Origin: Streptomyces luteolifulvus
GTDB taxonomy: Bacteria > Actinomycetota > Actinomycetes > Streptomycetales > Streptomycetaceae
Direction: 5' to 3'
DNA length: 64,000 nt
Assembly: GCF_008806595.1 (NCBI RefSeq)
Contig: NZ_VZRB01000012.1
Coordinates: 124,001-188,000 of the forward strand
Within the stretch, counting starts at the first letter, position 1. The number at the start of each line of letters is the position of its first letter. The notes beneath the pieces were generated by a model. That model did no database searches and was not told where the DNA came from. It saw nothing but the letters and a program-made list of their open reading frames with translations. Of this stretch, positions 1 to 8,544 are shown piece by piece. Both the position numbers and the translations under genes were made by a program.

Positions 1-840
1 GAGTCCCTCCCTGGACTGCTCCCACCGGGAGGCTCCGGTGAAGGTGGCGGCATGGCCGGCCACCACGGCCCGGACGGCCGTGCCACGGTCGCGGGCCTGT
101 GCCTCGTCCTCCACGACGAGCATCGCGCCGCCCTCCGCGGGCACGAAGCCGCAGGCTGCCCTGGTGAAGGGGCGGTAGGCGCGATCGGGCTCCTCGACGG
201 TGCTCAGGTCGGGATATCCGAGCTGGCAGACCATCGAGTACGGGGCGAGGGGTGCCTCGGCGGCGCCGACGACGACCGCGCCGGTGCCGCGCCCCACGGC
301 GCGGGCGGCGTGCGCGACGGCGTCGAGGCCGCCCGCCTCGTCGCTCGCGACCACTCCGCAGGGCCCCTTGAAGCCGCCGCGGATGGAGATCTGACCGGTG
401 CTGGCGGCGTAGAACCAGGCGATGGACTGGTACGGGCCGACGAACTTGGATCCCTGTCCCCACAGTTTCTGCAGTTCGCGCTGTCCGAACTCGCCGCCTC
501 CGGAGCCGGCGGCGGTGACCACGCCGATGGAGTACGGGTCCGCGGGGTCACCGCTGCCGAGTCCGGCGTCGTCGAGGGCGAGGGCGGCCGCGGCCATGGC
601 GAAGTGGCTGAACCGGTCGGTCTGGACGAGGAAGCGCTCCTCGATGAGGGCCGCGGCGTCGAAGTCCCGGACCTCGCCCGCCACCCGGAGCGGCAGGTGG
701 TCGCATCCCTCACGGGTGATCCGGTCCAGAACGCCGAGGCCTTCCCTGAGGGACTTCCAGTACGCGTCGACGCGTGTGGCGTTGGGCGCGATCACACCGA
801 TCCCGGTGACGGCCGCGCGCCCGGGGCGCTGAGTGCTCAT
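1..840 (-). CDS. whiE-ORFIV: Type II PKS chain-length factor (KS-beta), 3'-truncated by window edge
   Basis: Reads leftward from an ATG at 840 and runs off the window, so about 280 residues are visible of the usual 400 or so. The N-terminus (RAAVTGIGVIAPN) and the KS-fold segments VTAAGSGGGEFG and EAGGLDAVAH are those of the non-condensing KS-beta partner, which pairs with KS-alpha to set polyketide chain length. The nucleophile cysteine of KS-alpha is absent: the aligned position is Glu168 (SDEAGG). Most characterised chain-length factors have Gln there. The start overlaps the KS-alpha stop by 4 bp (ATGA), implying translational coupling and the 1:1 dimer expected of the family. The gene order matches the whiE spore-pigment cluster, so this is likely whiE ORFIV. 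Confidence 0.93.
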   Translation of the reverse strand, partial: MSTQRPGRAAVTGIGVIAPNATRVDAYWKSLREGLGVLDRITREGCDHLPLRVAGEVRDFDAAALIEERFLVQTDRFSHFAMAAAALALDDAGLGSGDPADPYSIGVVTAAGSGGGEFGQRELQKLWGQGSKFVGPYQSIAWFYAASTGQISIRGGFKGPCGVVASDEAGGLDAVAHAARAVGRGTGAVVVGAAEAPLAPYSMVCQLGYPDLSTVEEPDRAYRPFTRAACGFVPAEGGAMLVVEDEAQARDRGTAVRAVVAGHAATFTGASRWEQSREGL

Positions 841-2105
841 CGTGTCCTCCCGCCCGGCCCGGTCAGGAGCACCGCGGACTGGAAACCGCCGAAACCGCTG
901 CCGACGGAAAGCACGTTCCTGAGCTTCCGCGGACGTGCGGTGCGCGGCACGTAGTCCAGGTCGCATTCGGGGTCGGGGGTCTCGTAGTTCGCCGTCGGAG
1001 GCACGACCTGGTGAGTGATGGCCAGGACGCAGGCGACGACTTCGATCGCGCCGATCGCGCCGAGGGAGTGCCCCACCATGGATTTGATGGAGCTCATGGG
1101 CGTGTCGTAGGCGTGGGCGCCCAGGGACCGCTTGACCGCGGCGGTCTCGTGCCGGTCGTTCTGCCGGGTGCCCGAGCCGTGCGCGTTGACGTAGTCGATC
1201 AGCGTGGGGTCGAGGCGGGCCTGGTCGAGCGTGGTGTCGATCGCCCGGGCCATCTCCAGTCCCTCGCCGGTCAGACCGGTCATGTGGTAGGCGTTGCCGT
1301 AGGTGGCGTAGCCGCCGATCTCGCAGTACACGTGCGCGCCGCGGGCCCGGGCGTGCTCGTACTCCTCCAGGACGAGCACCGCCGCGCCCTCGCCCATGAC
1401 GAAGCCGTTGCGGTGGGCGTCGAAGGGCCGGGAGGCGTGCTCGGGGTCGTCGTTGTTGGGCGACGTCGCCTTGATGGCGTCGAAGCAGGCCATGGTGATC
1501 GGGGAGATCGGCGAGTCCGACGCCCCGGCCATGCAGACGTCGGCGCGGCCCTCGGCGACGGTGTGGAAGGCGTAGCCCACCGCGTCGAGTCCGGAGGTGC
1601 AGCCGGTGGAGACCGTCTGCACCGGGCCCTTGGCACCGAACTGCTCGGCGACGACCGAGGCGAGCGTGCTCGGCGAGAACGCCAGGTGCAGTTGCGGTTC
1701 GGCCGCGCGGTGGTCGACGTCCCACCGCTGCCCGCCCTCGCTGACCAGGACGTAGTCGTGTTCCAAGCGGGTGGTGCCGCCGACGGCGCTGCCCAGGGAG
1801 ACGCCGATGCGCCAGGGGTCCTCCTGGCCGGTGTCGAGTCCGGAGTCGCTTACGGCCTCTTCGGCGGCCACCGCGGCGAACTGGATGTAGCGGTCCGCGT
1901 GGTCGCGAAGCTCCGGGTCGAGGCCGTGCGCGAGCGGGTCGAAGTCGCATTCGGCCGCTATGCGTGAGCGCAGGCCCGCCGGATCGAAGAGGGTGATGCC
2001 GCGGGTCGCGGTACGGCCGCCCGCCAGGAGGTCCCAGAACGCCGCCGCCCCGGTACCGCCCGGAGCGACCACACCTATACCGGTGACAGCCACCCGCCGG
2101 GTCAC
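837..2105 (-). CDS. whiE-ORFIII: Type II PKS ketosynthase alpha
   Basis: Beta-ketoacyl synthase of 422 residues, which is full length, and the catalytic half of the minimal type II PKS. It catalyses decarboxylative Claisen condensation of malonyl-ACP in the cytoplasm. The nucleophile Cys169 lies in VSTGCTSGLDA. The histidine motifs VNAHGSGT and KSMVGHSLGA complete the active site. The GTG start at 2105 overlaps the upstream cupin stop (GTGA), and the stop overlaps the chain-length factor start (ATGA), so three genes are translationally coupled. Synteny with cupin, SchA/CurD protein and divergent hydroxylase points to a grey spore pigment polyketide rather than an antibiotic. The ACP, cyclases and other partners presumably lie left of the window. 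Confidence 0.95.
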   Translation of the reverse strand: MTRRVAVTGIGVVAPGGTGAAAFWDLLAGGRTATRGITLFDPAGLRSRIAAECDFDPLAHGLDPELRDHADRYIQFAAVAAEEAVSDSGLDTGQEDPWRIGVSLGSAVGGTTRLEHDYVLVSEGGQRWDVDHRAAEPQLHLAFSPSTLASVVAEQFGAKGPVQTVSTGCTSGLDAVGYAFHTVAEGRADVCMAGASDSPISPITMACFDAIKATSPNNDDPEHASRPFDAHRNGFVMGEGAAVLVLEEYEHARARGAHVYCEIGGYATYGNAYHMTGLTGEGLEMARAIDTTLDQARLDPTLIDYVNAHGSGTRQNDRHETAAVKRSLGAHAYDTPMSSIKSMVGHSLGAIGAIEVVACVLAITHQVVPPTANYETPDPECDLDYVPRTARPRKLRNVLSVGSGFGGFQSAVLLTGPGGRTR

Positions 2106-2584
2106 TTTATGGCCCCGCTTCGCTCGGACGGCTGTCCGTGGTCCGGCGCGGACAGATCCGGTCCGCCGACGGCGAACTCGGGGCCGTGCGCGATGCCGTC
2201 GGTTCCCTCCGTGTCGACGTGGCCGAGACTCGGACGCGGGGCGAGCGGGCCCAGGTGGAAGACCATCCGGGCTTCCGCATCGCCGACGTTGCGGAAACGG
2301 TGCCGCATGTTGATCGGGATCAACAGACCCTGATCGGGCTTGAGCGCATGCGTGTCGCCGTCCAGATCCACTTCGAGGGCGCCGGCGACCACGAAGACGA
2401 ACTCTTCGGAGTACGGGTGGTAGTGCTCGCCGATGCGCTCGCCGGGCTGGATGATGGCCAGGCCCATGAAGCCGCTGGTGGACCCGACGGTGGCGGGGGT
2501 GAGCATGGCCCGCAGGTCGCCCCCGCGCCTGCGATTGGGTTCCGTCTCGTTCAGATCCACGATGCGTGGATGCTGCTTGATCAT
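2102..2584 (-). CDS. whiE-ORFII: Cupin-fold protein of the spore-pigment cluster
   Basis: A 160-residue single-domain cupin. The cupin core is visible as GEHYHPYSEEFVFVVAGALEVDLDG followed by a second strand set with HRFRN, so the His/Glu metal-binding set (HYH, E, H) is present. Proteins of this type occur beside many type II PKS minimal genes and are thought to act as polyketide cyclases or accessory factors; the exact reaction of WhiE ORFII is not established. The ATG at 2584 has a good GGAGGT ribosome site, and the stop overlaps the ketosynthase GTG start. The C-terminal 40 residues are rich in Gly, Asp and Pro and probably disordered. Confidence 0.88.
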   Translation of the reverse strand: MIKQHPRIVDLNETEPNRRRGGDLRAMLTPATVGSTSGFMGLAIIQPGERIGEHYHPYSEEFVFVVAGALEVDLDGDTHALKPDQGLLIPINMRHRFRNVGDAEARMVFHLGPLAPRPSLGHVDTEGTDGIAHGPEFAVGGPDLSAPDHGQPSERSGAIK

Positions 2585-2652
2585 GGTTGATACCTCCGGG
2601 TGTGGCAGTGACGTCCGGGGGAAGCCGCCGAGGACACCGCCTCGGCCGTCCG

Positions 2653-3777
2653 TCAGGACTCCGCCGAGCTGCGGTCGGTGATGGGCATCATGTCGGCGTG
2701 CGACAGGAGCCGGTTGATGTTGCGTTCCGTCTCCAGGGAGCCCTCGACACCGATCGCGGCACCGTCGAGGAGGCGCTCCAGCTCGGCGGTCTGCTGCATG
2801 CCCTTGAGGCCGAGGGAGGCGGCGGGGTCGGCGTCGAGTTCGCCCTCCATGTCGATGAGGCGCACCACGAGGTTGTCCCGCTGGAAGACGGTGCTGCCGT
2901 ACACCGGGCTGTCCGGGTCGTCCGCGGCGATCTCGTCCTGATGCGCGAGCAGCCGCGCCAGGTCCATCCCGCAGCCTTCCTTGGCCGGGTAGTACAGCGC
3001 GTGACGCCGCAGATCGGCCGGTCTCGGCCGGTCCGACACCACATGGTGTACGGCGGGCAGCGCGGCCCGGGTGAAGAAGACCCGCGCGGAGTCGGGGTCG
3101 CTCAGGTCGCGGTCCTGCTCCAGGTACGGGTTGATGGCCTCCTCGACCGCCCGCACCTCGGGCTGGCGGGCGACATGACGCAGCGCCACCAGAAGGTCAC
3201 CCTGGACCTCCACGGCCCGCACCACGCGGTTGCCGTGCATGAAGAGCGAGGTGCGGCGCAGCCGTGTGTGCTCGTCGACCTGGGCCTCGGGTGACTCGTA
3301 CCCGGCCAGGATCTCCGCGACCTTCGACTCCGAGCCCGGCTTGACGGTGAAGGTGAGGGCGTGCCGGACCACACCGTCGCCCACCCGGGCCGCCACCTGC
3401 ATGTCCTCAGTGGCCGGCTGCGAGGTGATCGGCTGGCTGGGGCTGGTCTCGCGGAGGATGCTGTAGCGCATCGAGCGGGTGTCCCGGACGCAGCTGTGCA
3501 TCGGCCGGACGGTTTCGACGTGCTCCTCGCTGTTGACCCACGCCAGGAAGGGCGGGGCGCTCTCCCACTCGCTGGTGATGAGCCACTGCGAGGGGTTCTC
3601 GATCGACTGGCAGAGCTGGTCATTGATGTGACCGGGAACGGACGCAACCTGGTTGCGCATGTGCTCGTACGCGTCGAGGAACTGCTGCTGGGCGCCTTCG
3701 TACAGGTCCAGCAGCAGGATCACCCGCAGCCTGGCTCCGTCGAACGCCGACTGGGATATGCGTCCCGAGATGGTCAT
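2653..3777 (-). CDS. whiE-ORFI: SchA/CurD-like protein, first gene of the spore-pigment operon
   Basis: A 374-residue protein matching the SchA/CurD family, found only in spore-pigment-type PKS clusters (whiE ORFI, schA, curD). It looks like two related halves: an N-terminal alpha/beta-barrel-like domain (VILLLDLYEGAQQQFLDAYE..., roughly residues 12-110) and a C-terminal domain (about 130-340). The precise role in pigment assembly is unknown. The open frame extends upstream, but I place the start at ATG 3777 (MTISGRI), where a GGAGAGG ribosome site sits about 5-10 nt upstream; the extra upstream residues look like translated leader. It is followed after 68 bp by the cupin gene and probably leads the minus-strand operon. 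Confidence 0.88.
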   Translation of the reverse strand: MTISGRISQSAFDGARLRVILLLDLYEGAQQQFLDAYEHMRNQVASVPGHINDQLCQSIENPSQWLITSEWESAPPFLAWVNSEEHVETVRPMHSCVRDTRSMRYSILRETSPSQPITSQPATEDMQVAARVGDGVVRHALTFTVKPGSESKVAEILAGYESPEAQVDEHTRLRRTSLFMHGNRVVRAVEVQGDLLVALRHVARQPEVRAVEEAINPYLEQDRDLSDPDSARVFFTRAALPAVHHVVSDRPRPADLRRHALYYPAKEGCGMDLARLLAHQDEIAADDPDSPVYGSTVFQRDNLVVRLIDMEGELDADPAASLGLKGMQQTAELERLLDGAAIGVEGSLETERNINRLLSHADMMPITDRSSAES

Positions 3778-4010
3778 GCGACACCTCTCCCCTTCTCCAT
3801 AACGAGGTCGGAAACGACCGCCGTGTCCGAAATGCCGGGGTCGTCTTGAGCTGATCGTCGACGGGAGCCCCGGGGAGCGCGAGCCCCGCAGGGCGGACGA
3901 GTGAACCGCGCGCCATTCGGGTGCCCTGGGCGCGCCCGCCCGGCCACGAAGGGGCATGGAGTCTGCGACCCATCCCCGACTCACCTCGCAGGTGACGCTG
4001 GAGGCAATGA
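3778..4010. promoter_or_regulatory. Divergent promoter region of the pigment cluster
   Basis: These 233 bp separate the minus-strand pigment operon from the plus-strand hydroxylase, so both promoters must lie here. In S. coelicolor the equivalent whiE promoters are developmentally controlled. I see the two ribosome sites at its edges but no clear consensus -35/-10 pair. Confidence 0.5.
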
Positions 4011-5669
4011 ATGAACCGCTTGAAAGAGGCCGACGAGGTCTGTCATCACACGCCGGTCCTCATCGTCGGCGGCTCTCTGGTGGGCCTGTCCACCTCCCTG
4101 TTCCTGGGGCGTCTCGGCGTGCCGCACATCCTGGTCGAGCGGCACTCCGACACCTCGATCCACCCGCGCGGGCGCGGGAACAACGTGCGCACGATGGAGC
4201 TGTTCCGGGTGGCCGAGACCCAGCGGCGCATCGAGGAGGCCGCCTCGGTCCTGGCCGACAACCACGGCATCCTGCAGACGCCGACGCTGGTGGGCGACGC
4301 GGGCGAGTGGCTGTTCAAGGACATCGACCCGGGCGGCGGGCTCGCCCGCTTCAGCCCGAGCACCTGGTGCCTGTGCAGTCAGAACGATCTGGAACCGGTG
4401 CTGCTGGAGTGCGCGCGCGAGCTGGGCGGCGATCTTCGGTTCTCCACCGAGCTGATGTCGTTCGAGCAGGACGCCGAGGGAGTGACCGCTCGTGTCAAGA
4501 ACCGGGACACCGGCGAGCACACCACCGTCCGGGCGGACTACCTCGTCGCGGCGGACGGTCCGCGCAGCCCCGTCCGTGAGCAGCTCGGCATCGGGCAGAG
4601 CGGCCCGGGCGACCTCTTCCACAACGTGAGCGTCACCTTCACCTCCCGCGGCCTCGCCGACGTCGTCGGTGACCGGCGCTTCATCGTCTGCTACCTGACC
4701 AACCCGGACGCCGACGGGGCACTGCTGCCGGTCGACAACCGGGAGCACTGGGTGTTCCACGCTCCCTGGCATCCCGAACACGGTGAGACGCTGGAGGAGT
4801 TCACCGACGAGCGCTGCGCGGATCACATCCGGCGGGCCGTGGGTGTGCCGGACCTCGATGTGGAGATCACGGGCAGAGCGGCCTGGCACGCCGCCGAGAG
4901 GGTCGCCGAACGGTACGCGCAGGGCCGGGTGTTCCTCGCCGGCGACTCGGCCCACGAGATGTCCCCCACGGGGGCGTTCGGCTCCAACACCGGTATCCAG
5001 GACGCGCACAACCTCGCCTGGAAGCTGGCCGCCGTGCTGGGCGGCTGGGCCGGACCCGGCCTGCTGGAGTCCTACGACGCGGAGCGCCGCCCGGTCGCGG
5101 AGGCGACGAGCGCACGCGCCTCGTCGCGGTCGGTCGAGCACAGCCACCCCGGATACACCCCCGCCCCGGGCGCCGGCGGTCCCGGCGGCAAGAAGGGCGG
5201 AATCCTCAATGTGGTGCTCGGCTACCGCTATCCGCGGGGCGCCGTCCTGGGCGGCGATCCGGCTGCCCCGGTCGTGCCCGACGGCATGCGGCTGGCGGGC
5301 GAGCCGGGCAGCCGGGCGCCCCACATGTGGCTGCAGCGCGACGGCGCCCGTCTCTCCACCCTCGACCTGTACGAGCGGTCCATGGTGCTCCTGAGCTCCG
5401 GGGACGGCGCCGGCGAGTGGCATGCCGCGGCCGCGGGCATCGCGGAGCAGCTGTCCGTGCCGCTGGACTCGTACCGGATCGGCGCCGGGGCCGACTGCGA
5501 GCTGTGCACCGAGGGCGAGACGGACTGGGCGCAGGTCCATGGGATCACCGCGGACGGTGCGGTCCTGGTCCGCCCCGACGGATTCGTGGCGTGGCGGTCC
5601 GAAGGGGCGTCGGCGGATCCCGGGACGACCCTGCGGGCGGCCCTCGCCTCGCTCCTGGACCGGAGCTGA
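4011..5669 (+). CDS. whiE-ORFVIII: FAD-dependent polyketide hydroxylase
   Basis: Aromatic polyketide hydroxylase of 552 residues in the p-hydroxybenzoate hydroxylase-like (PheA/TfdB) family. The N-terminal FAD fold shows VGGSLVGLSTSLFLGRLG, the DG motif is VAADGPRSPVRE, and the second FAD motif is FLAGDSAHEMSPTGAFGSN with the usual NTGIQDAHNLAWKLA helix. The C-terminal 150 residues form the thioredoxin-like domain of this family. It would oxidise the polyketide core using NAD(P)H and O2. The ATG at 4011 has GGAGG about 6 nt upstream. Its divergent position opposite the ORFI-IV genes is that of whiE ORFVIII. Other Streptomyces aromatic polyketide oxygenases are close alternatives, but context favours spore pigment. 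Confidence 0.92.
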   Translation: MNRLKEADEVCHHTPVLIVGGSLVGLSTSLFLGRLGVPHILVERHSDTSIHPRGRGNNVRTMELFRVAETQRRIEEAASVLADNHGILQTPTLVGDAGEWLFKDIDPGGGLARFSPSTWCLCSQNDLEPVLLECARELGGDLRFSTELMSFEQDAEGVTARVKNRDTGEHTTVRADYLVAADGPRSPVREQLGIGQSGPGDLFHNVSVTFTSRGLADVVGDRRFIVCYLTNPDADGALLPVDNREHWVFHAPWHPEHGETLEEFTDERCADHIRRAVGVPDLDVEITGRAAWHAAERVAERYAQGRVFLAGDSAHEMSPTGAFGSNTGIQDAHNLAWKLAAVLGGWAGPGLLESYDAERRPVAEATSARASSRSVEHSHPGYTPAPGAGGPGGKKGGILNVVLGYRYPRGAVLGGDPAAPVVPDGMRLAGEPGSRAPHMWLQRDGARLSTLDLYERSMVLLSSGDGAGEWHAAAAGIAEQLSVPLDSYRIGAGADCELCTEGETDWAQVHGITADGAVLVRPDGFVAWRSEGASADPGTTLRAALASLLDRS

Positions 5670-5805
5670 GCCGGCAGCCCCTGCAACCGACGCCGGACGC
5701 AGTCGCGCCGGCCTGACAAGCACCCGGCCCGGGACTGCGGCGAGACGCTCGCCGTGGTCACCGGGCCGGGGTGTTTCCGGGCCCTGCTATGCCGTCAGAC
5801 ATCGG

Positions 5806-6231
5806 TCAGGACGCGCGGCCGGCCGCGTTCCTGCGGCGCAGCGCGTACACGCCCGCGCCGGCGGCCGCAAGGACGGCCAGCCCGCCCGCGGCGGCACCCG
5901 GCGTGGCGAGCGTGCCCTCGTCGTCCGACGCGGCGAGCGCGCCGCCGCCGGTGTGCATACCGCCGTGGGGCTTGTGGTGACCCCAGTCCTTGCTGGGCTT
6001 CTCGGCCTCGGCAGCCGGGTCCTCCTCGCCCTTGGTCCAGTCGTCGCCGCCCACCGCGGTCAGCGCACCGCCGCCGGTGTGCATCCCGCCGTGCGGCTTG
6101 TCGTGCTCCCACTTCTTGCTGTGGGAGGAGTCCTCCTTGTTCCAGTCGTCCCCGGCGTGGGCGCCGGGCGCGGCGATCGCGAGGGCGGCCGTGGCCGCCG
6201 CAGTGGCGAACAGAATGCGGGCAGAGCGCAT
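5806..6231 (-). CDS. Secreted two-repeat protein with C-terminal membrane anchor
   Basis: A 141-residue protein with a clear signal peptide (hydrophobic stretch then GAHA|GDD at about residue 26), two internal repeats and a C-terminal membrane segment ending in RRR. The repeats begin GDDW.K and end KPHGGMHTGGGAL; they occupy about residues 27-61 and 65-104 and are rich in His, Lys, Trp and Asp. The C-terminus (LATPG, hydrophobic segment, ALRRRN) has the layout of a sortase sorting signal. However, LATPG departs from the LPXTG and LAXTG motifs, so it may simply be a membrane anchor. I do not recognise a named family. The His-rich surface repeats suggest metal or envelope binding, but that is only a guess. 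Confidence 0.75.
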   Translation of the reverse strand: MRSARILFATAAATAALAIAAPGAHAGDDWNKEDSSHSKKWEHDKPHGGMHTGGGALTAVGGDDWTKGEEDPAAEAEKPSKDWGHHKPHGGMHTGGGALAASDDEGTLATPGAAAGGLAVLAAAGAGVYALRRRNAAGRAS

Positions 6232-6565
6232 TGTGCAGTCCTTCCGCCTCAGCCGGGCCGCTGACCCCTTGTCAGCTGGCTAGACCCGGCTGCGACGTGA
6301 TCCACCGTCAGCCCGTCGCCCTCGGCTCACCACTCGAGCCGGGCACCTGGCGGATCTCCGCCGGGGCCGCCGCTCGGCGTCCGTTCCCCTCAGCAATGTC
6401 CACAGGCCGCTCTGACCTGGCACTTCACCGCGTCACTGCCGTCGTGCCCGATCCCCTGCCCCGCCTCAGGGACTACCCGATCGGCGGAGACACGACTGCG
6501 CGAGCGCCTGCCCCGGCGGCGGCACGCAACCCTTTCGCAACCTTCCTTGTGCTCCTCTGCTCACC
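6232..6565. other. Intergenic region, 334 bp, no gene seen
   Basis: Lies between the divergently oriented secreted repeat protein and the DUF779 gene and must carry both promoters. There is a 7-bp inverted repeat AGCCGGG...CCCGGCT around 6254-6292, but no convincing promoter consensus or RNA element. The coding bias of the neighbours is lost. Confidence 0.5.
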
Positions 6566-6931
6566 ATGGACGAGGAATCCGAGATCGCCCGTGTAGAGCT
6601 CACCGCCGAGGCCGCCCGTCTGGTGCGCCGGCTCAGCGAGACCCACGGCCCCCTGATGTTCCATCAGTCCGGCGGCTGCTGTGACGGCAGCGCACCCATG
6701 TGCTACCCGGACGGCGAGTTCCGCACCGGCGGCTCGGACGTGCTGCTCGCGGAACTCGCCGTGGAGGGGGTCGAGGAGCCGGTGCGGTTCTGGATGTCGA
6801 GAAGCCAGTACGAGGTGTGGAGCCACACCCGGTTGATCGTCGACGTCGTCGAGGGCCGGGGCAGCGGATTCTCGCTGGAGGCACCGGAAGGGGTACGTTT
6901 CCTCACCCGTTCGCGTGTCGTCGACGGATAG
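6566..6931 (+). CDS. DUF779 family protein
   Basis: A 121-residue protein of the DUF779 family, recognised from FHQSGGCCDGSAPMCYP near residue 33, with three cysteines that could bind metal, and from the later WMSRSQYEVW block. Family members usually sit beside aldehyde dehydrogenase genes and their biochemical role is not established. Here the gene is alone: no aldehyde dehydrogenase is adjacent, although one lies 9 kb away. The ATG at 6566 lacks an obvious ribosome site, so it may be leaderless or start slightly differently. The length is normal for the family. Confidence 0.85.
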   Translation: MDEESEIARVELTAEAARLVRRLSETHGPLMFHQSGGCCDGSAPMCYPDGEFRTGGSDVLLAELAVEGVEEPVRFWMSRSQYEVWSHTRLIVDVVEGRGSGFSLEAPEGVRFLTRSRVVDG

Positions 6932-7007
6932 CGGCCTCGCCGGTCATCTCCGTCTGGTGCACTTCCCCTGATTCCTGGGACAGTTGACGGGACGTCAGGG
7001 GGGACCT

Positions 7008-8243
7008 GTGACGCTTCGGCACCAGCGGTGGGATGTCAGATCCGTTCTCGCGTCATGCGCGGCATGGGGCACTCTGGCCGGTGCGACCCTGGCGGGGGCG
7101 GCACCGGCCGAAGCATTGCCCGGCGCGACCCGCATCGCACCGGGTGTCACCTACCGGCACTACGACATACAGGCGGCCAAGGGGCTGACCCACGCCCATG
7201 TGCTGAGCGTCGACCTGCGCGACAGGCGCATACGCGTCGACCTGCTGTATCCGGGGGCCGTCGCCGCCCGGGGCACGGTCTCCCGGCTGGCGGACACCCA
7301 GGGCGCCGTCGCGGGCGTCAACGGCGACTTCTTCAACATCACCGAGACGCAGCACCCGGGCGTCGAGGCCACGGGAGCCGCCGTGGGACCGGCGGTCACA
7401 CAGGGTCGCGCGCTCAAGGCGGCGGTGCCCGACGGCCAGCGCTTCGGCCCCCGCCTCCCGCCGGGCACGAACACCCGGAACGTGATCGGCGTGGGGACGG
7501 ACCGCAGGGCGCGGCTGGACAGCCTGTCCTTGGACGGTTACGTCGGCACCTCGGAGGGGCGGTTGACGCTCGGCGGACTCAACCAGTACGCGCTGCCGGT
7601 GGGGTCGGTCGGCGCGTTCACCTCCACCTGGGGCAGCGCCTCACGGGTTCGGGCCACCTGCGGCACGGACACCGACCGCGCCGCTCCGTGCAGCACGGAC
7701 ACCTACGAGGTGACGGTCCGTCACGGCAGGGTGGTGTCCACGGCGAACCATCCGGGCAGCGGCCCGATCGCCCGGGGGACCACCGTGCTCGTCGGCCGGG
7801 AGGCGGGTGCACAGCGGCTGCGGAAGCTGGCCAAGGGCGCGGCCGTGACGGTGTGGCACCGGCTCGTGGCGTCCTCGTCATGGATCCCGTACCGCTTCGC
7901 GCTCGGCGGTTACCCGGTCCTCAGGGGCGGACGGCCGCTGCCCGGCCTCGACAACGCGACCTCGGCGGTGCGCACCGCCGTGGGCATCGCGGACCGCGGC
8001 AGGCGCCTGCTGCTGTTCGCGGTGGACGGGGCCCCCGAGTACCGCAGCGGCCTGACGATCGCGGAAGTGGCCGAAGCCCTGCGGGACCTGGGCTCGGCCG
8101 AGGCCTTCAGCCTGGACGGCGGCGGGTCGACGACGCTGGTCGCCCGCGCGCCCGGAGCGGACGCGGTCACCGTGCGCAACCACCCCAGTGGCGGTGTGGA
8201 ACGCCCCGTCCCGAACGGGATCGGGGTGTTCCGCGCAGGGTGA
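7008..8243 (+). CDS. Secreted phosphodiester glycosidase family protein
   Basis: A 411-residue secreted protein with a NAGPA-type phosphodiester glycosidase domain. Recognisable blocks are GVNGDFFNI near residue 107, RFALGGYPVLRGG near 300 and AFSLDGGGSTTLV near 370, the last being the family signature. The mammalian member uncovers mannose-6-phosphate by removing GlcNAc; bacterial members probably act on phosphodiester-linked sugars in cell-wall polymers or exopolysaccharide. A signal peptide ends near GAAPAEA. I chose GTG 7008 because AGGGGGGA lies just upstream; an in-frame TTG at 6984 is less likely. It stands alone in the plus direction and converges on the small membrane protein gene 3 bp downstream. 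Confidence 0.88.
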   Translation: MTLRHQRWDVRSVLASCAAWGTLAGATLAGAAPAEALPGATRIAPGVTYRHYDIQAAKGLTHAHVLSVDLRDRRIRVDLLYPGAVAARGTVSRLADTQGAVAGVNGDFFNITETQHPGVEATGAAVGPAVTQGRALKAAVPDGQRFGPRLPPGTNTRNVIGVGTDRRARLDSLSLDGYVGTSEGRLTLGGLNQYALPVGSVGAFTSTWGSASRVRATCGTDTDRAAPCSTDTYEVTVRHGRVVSTANHPGSGPIARGTTVLVGREAGAQRLRKLAKGAAVTVWHRLVASSSWIPYRFALGGYPVLRGGRPLPGLDNATSAVRTAVGIADRGRRLLLFAVDGAPEYRSGLTIAEVAEALRDLGSAEAFSLDGGGSTTLVARAPGADAVTVRNHPSGGVERPVPNGIGVFRAG

Positions 8244-8246
8244 CCG

Positions 8247-8441
8247 TCACGGTCTCAGGCTGCCGACGATGTCCGCCGTGGCGGTGAAGCCGCTGTGGAT
8301 GGTCGGTGCGATGCTCGAACTGGCCAGGTAGAAGCCGAGCAGCGCGCAGACCAATGCGTGGGAGACCTTCAGCCCTCCGTTGCGCAGGAAGATCGCCGCC
8401 AGGATCAGAAGCAGCAGCACCACAGAGATGGAAATGGCCAT
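8247..8441 (-). CDS. Small two-segment membrane protein
   Basis: A 64-residue protein starting at ATG 8441 with a very strong GGAGGAGG ribosome site. It has two hydrophobic segments, about residues 3-20 (ISISVVLLLLILAAIFL) and 29-48 (HALVCALLGFYLA), separated by RNGGLK, then a short polar tail. I recognise it only as the kind of conserved hypothetical membrane protein common in Streptomyces and have no function for it. The strong ribosome site, correct codon bias and placement argue that it is real. It converges with the glycosidase gene (stops 3 bp apart). Confidence 0.7.
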   Translation of the reverse strand: MAISISVVLLLLILAAIFLRNGGLKVSHALVCALLGFYLASSSIAPTIHSGFTATADIVGSLRP

Positions 8442-8544
8442 CGTCAACCTCCTCCGCCACGTCCGCTTCGCGGCGTTCCGCCGTAAGTGTGGCGTAGCGG
8501 AGGGTTCGTCCGGGCGGCTGACCTGTCCTCCGAACGTGTGGTGT

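Noticed and set aside
3778..3984. Extension of the SchA/CurD gene to an upstream start at 3984
   Set aside because: The extra 69 residues are Arg/Pro/Gly-rich leader-like sequence, and a good ribosome site marks ATG 3777.
5670..5805. Possible terminator between hydroxylase and secreted repeat protein
   Set aside because: Only short imperfect dyads around GGCCCGGG/CCGGGCC; not strong enough to call.
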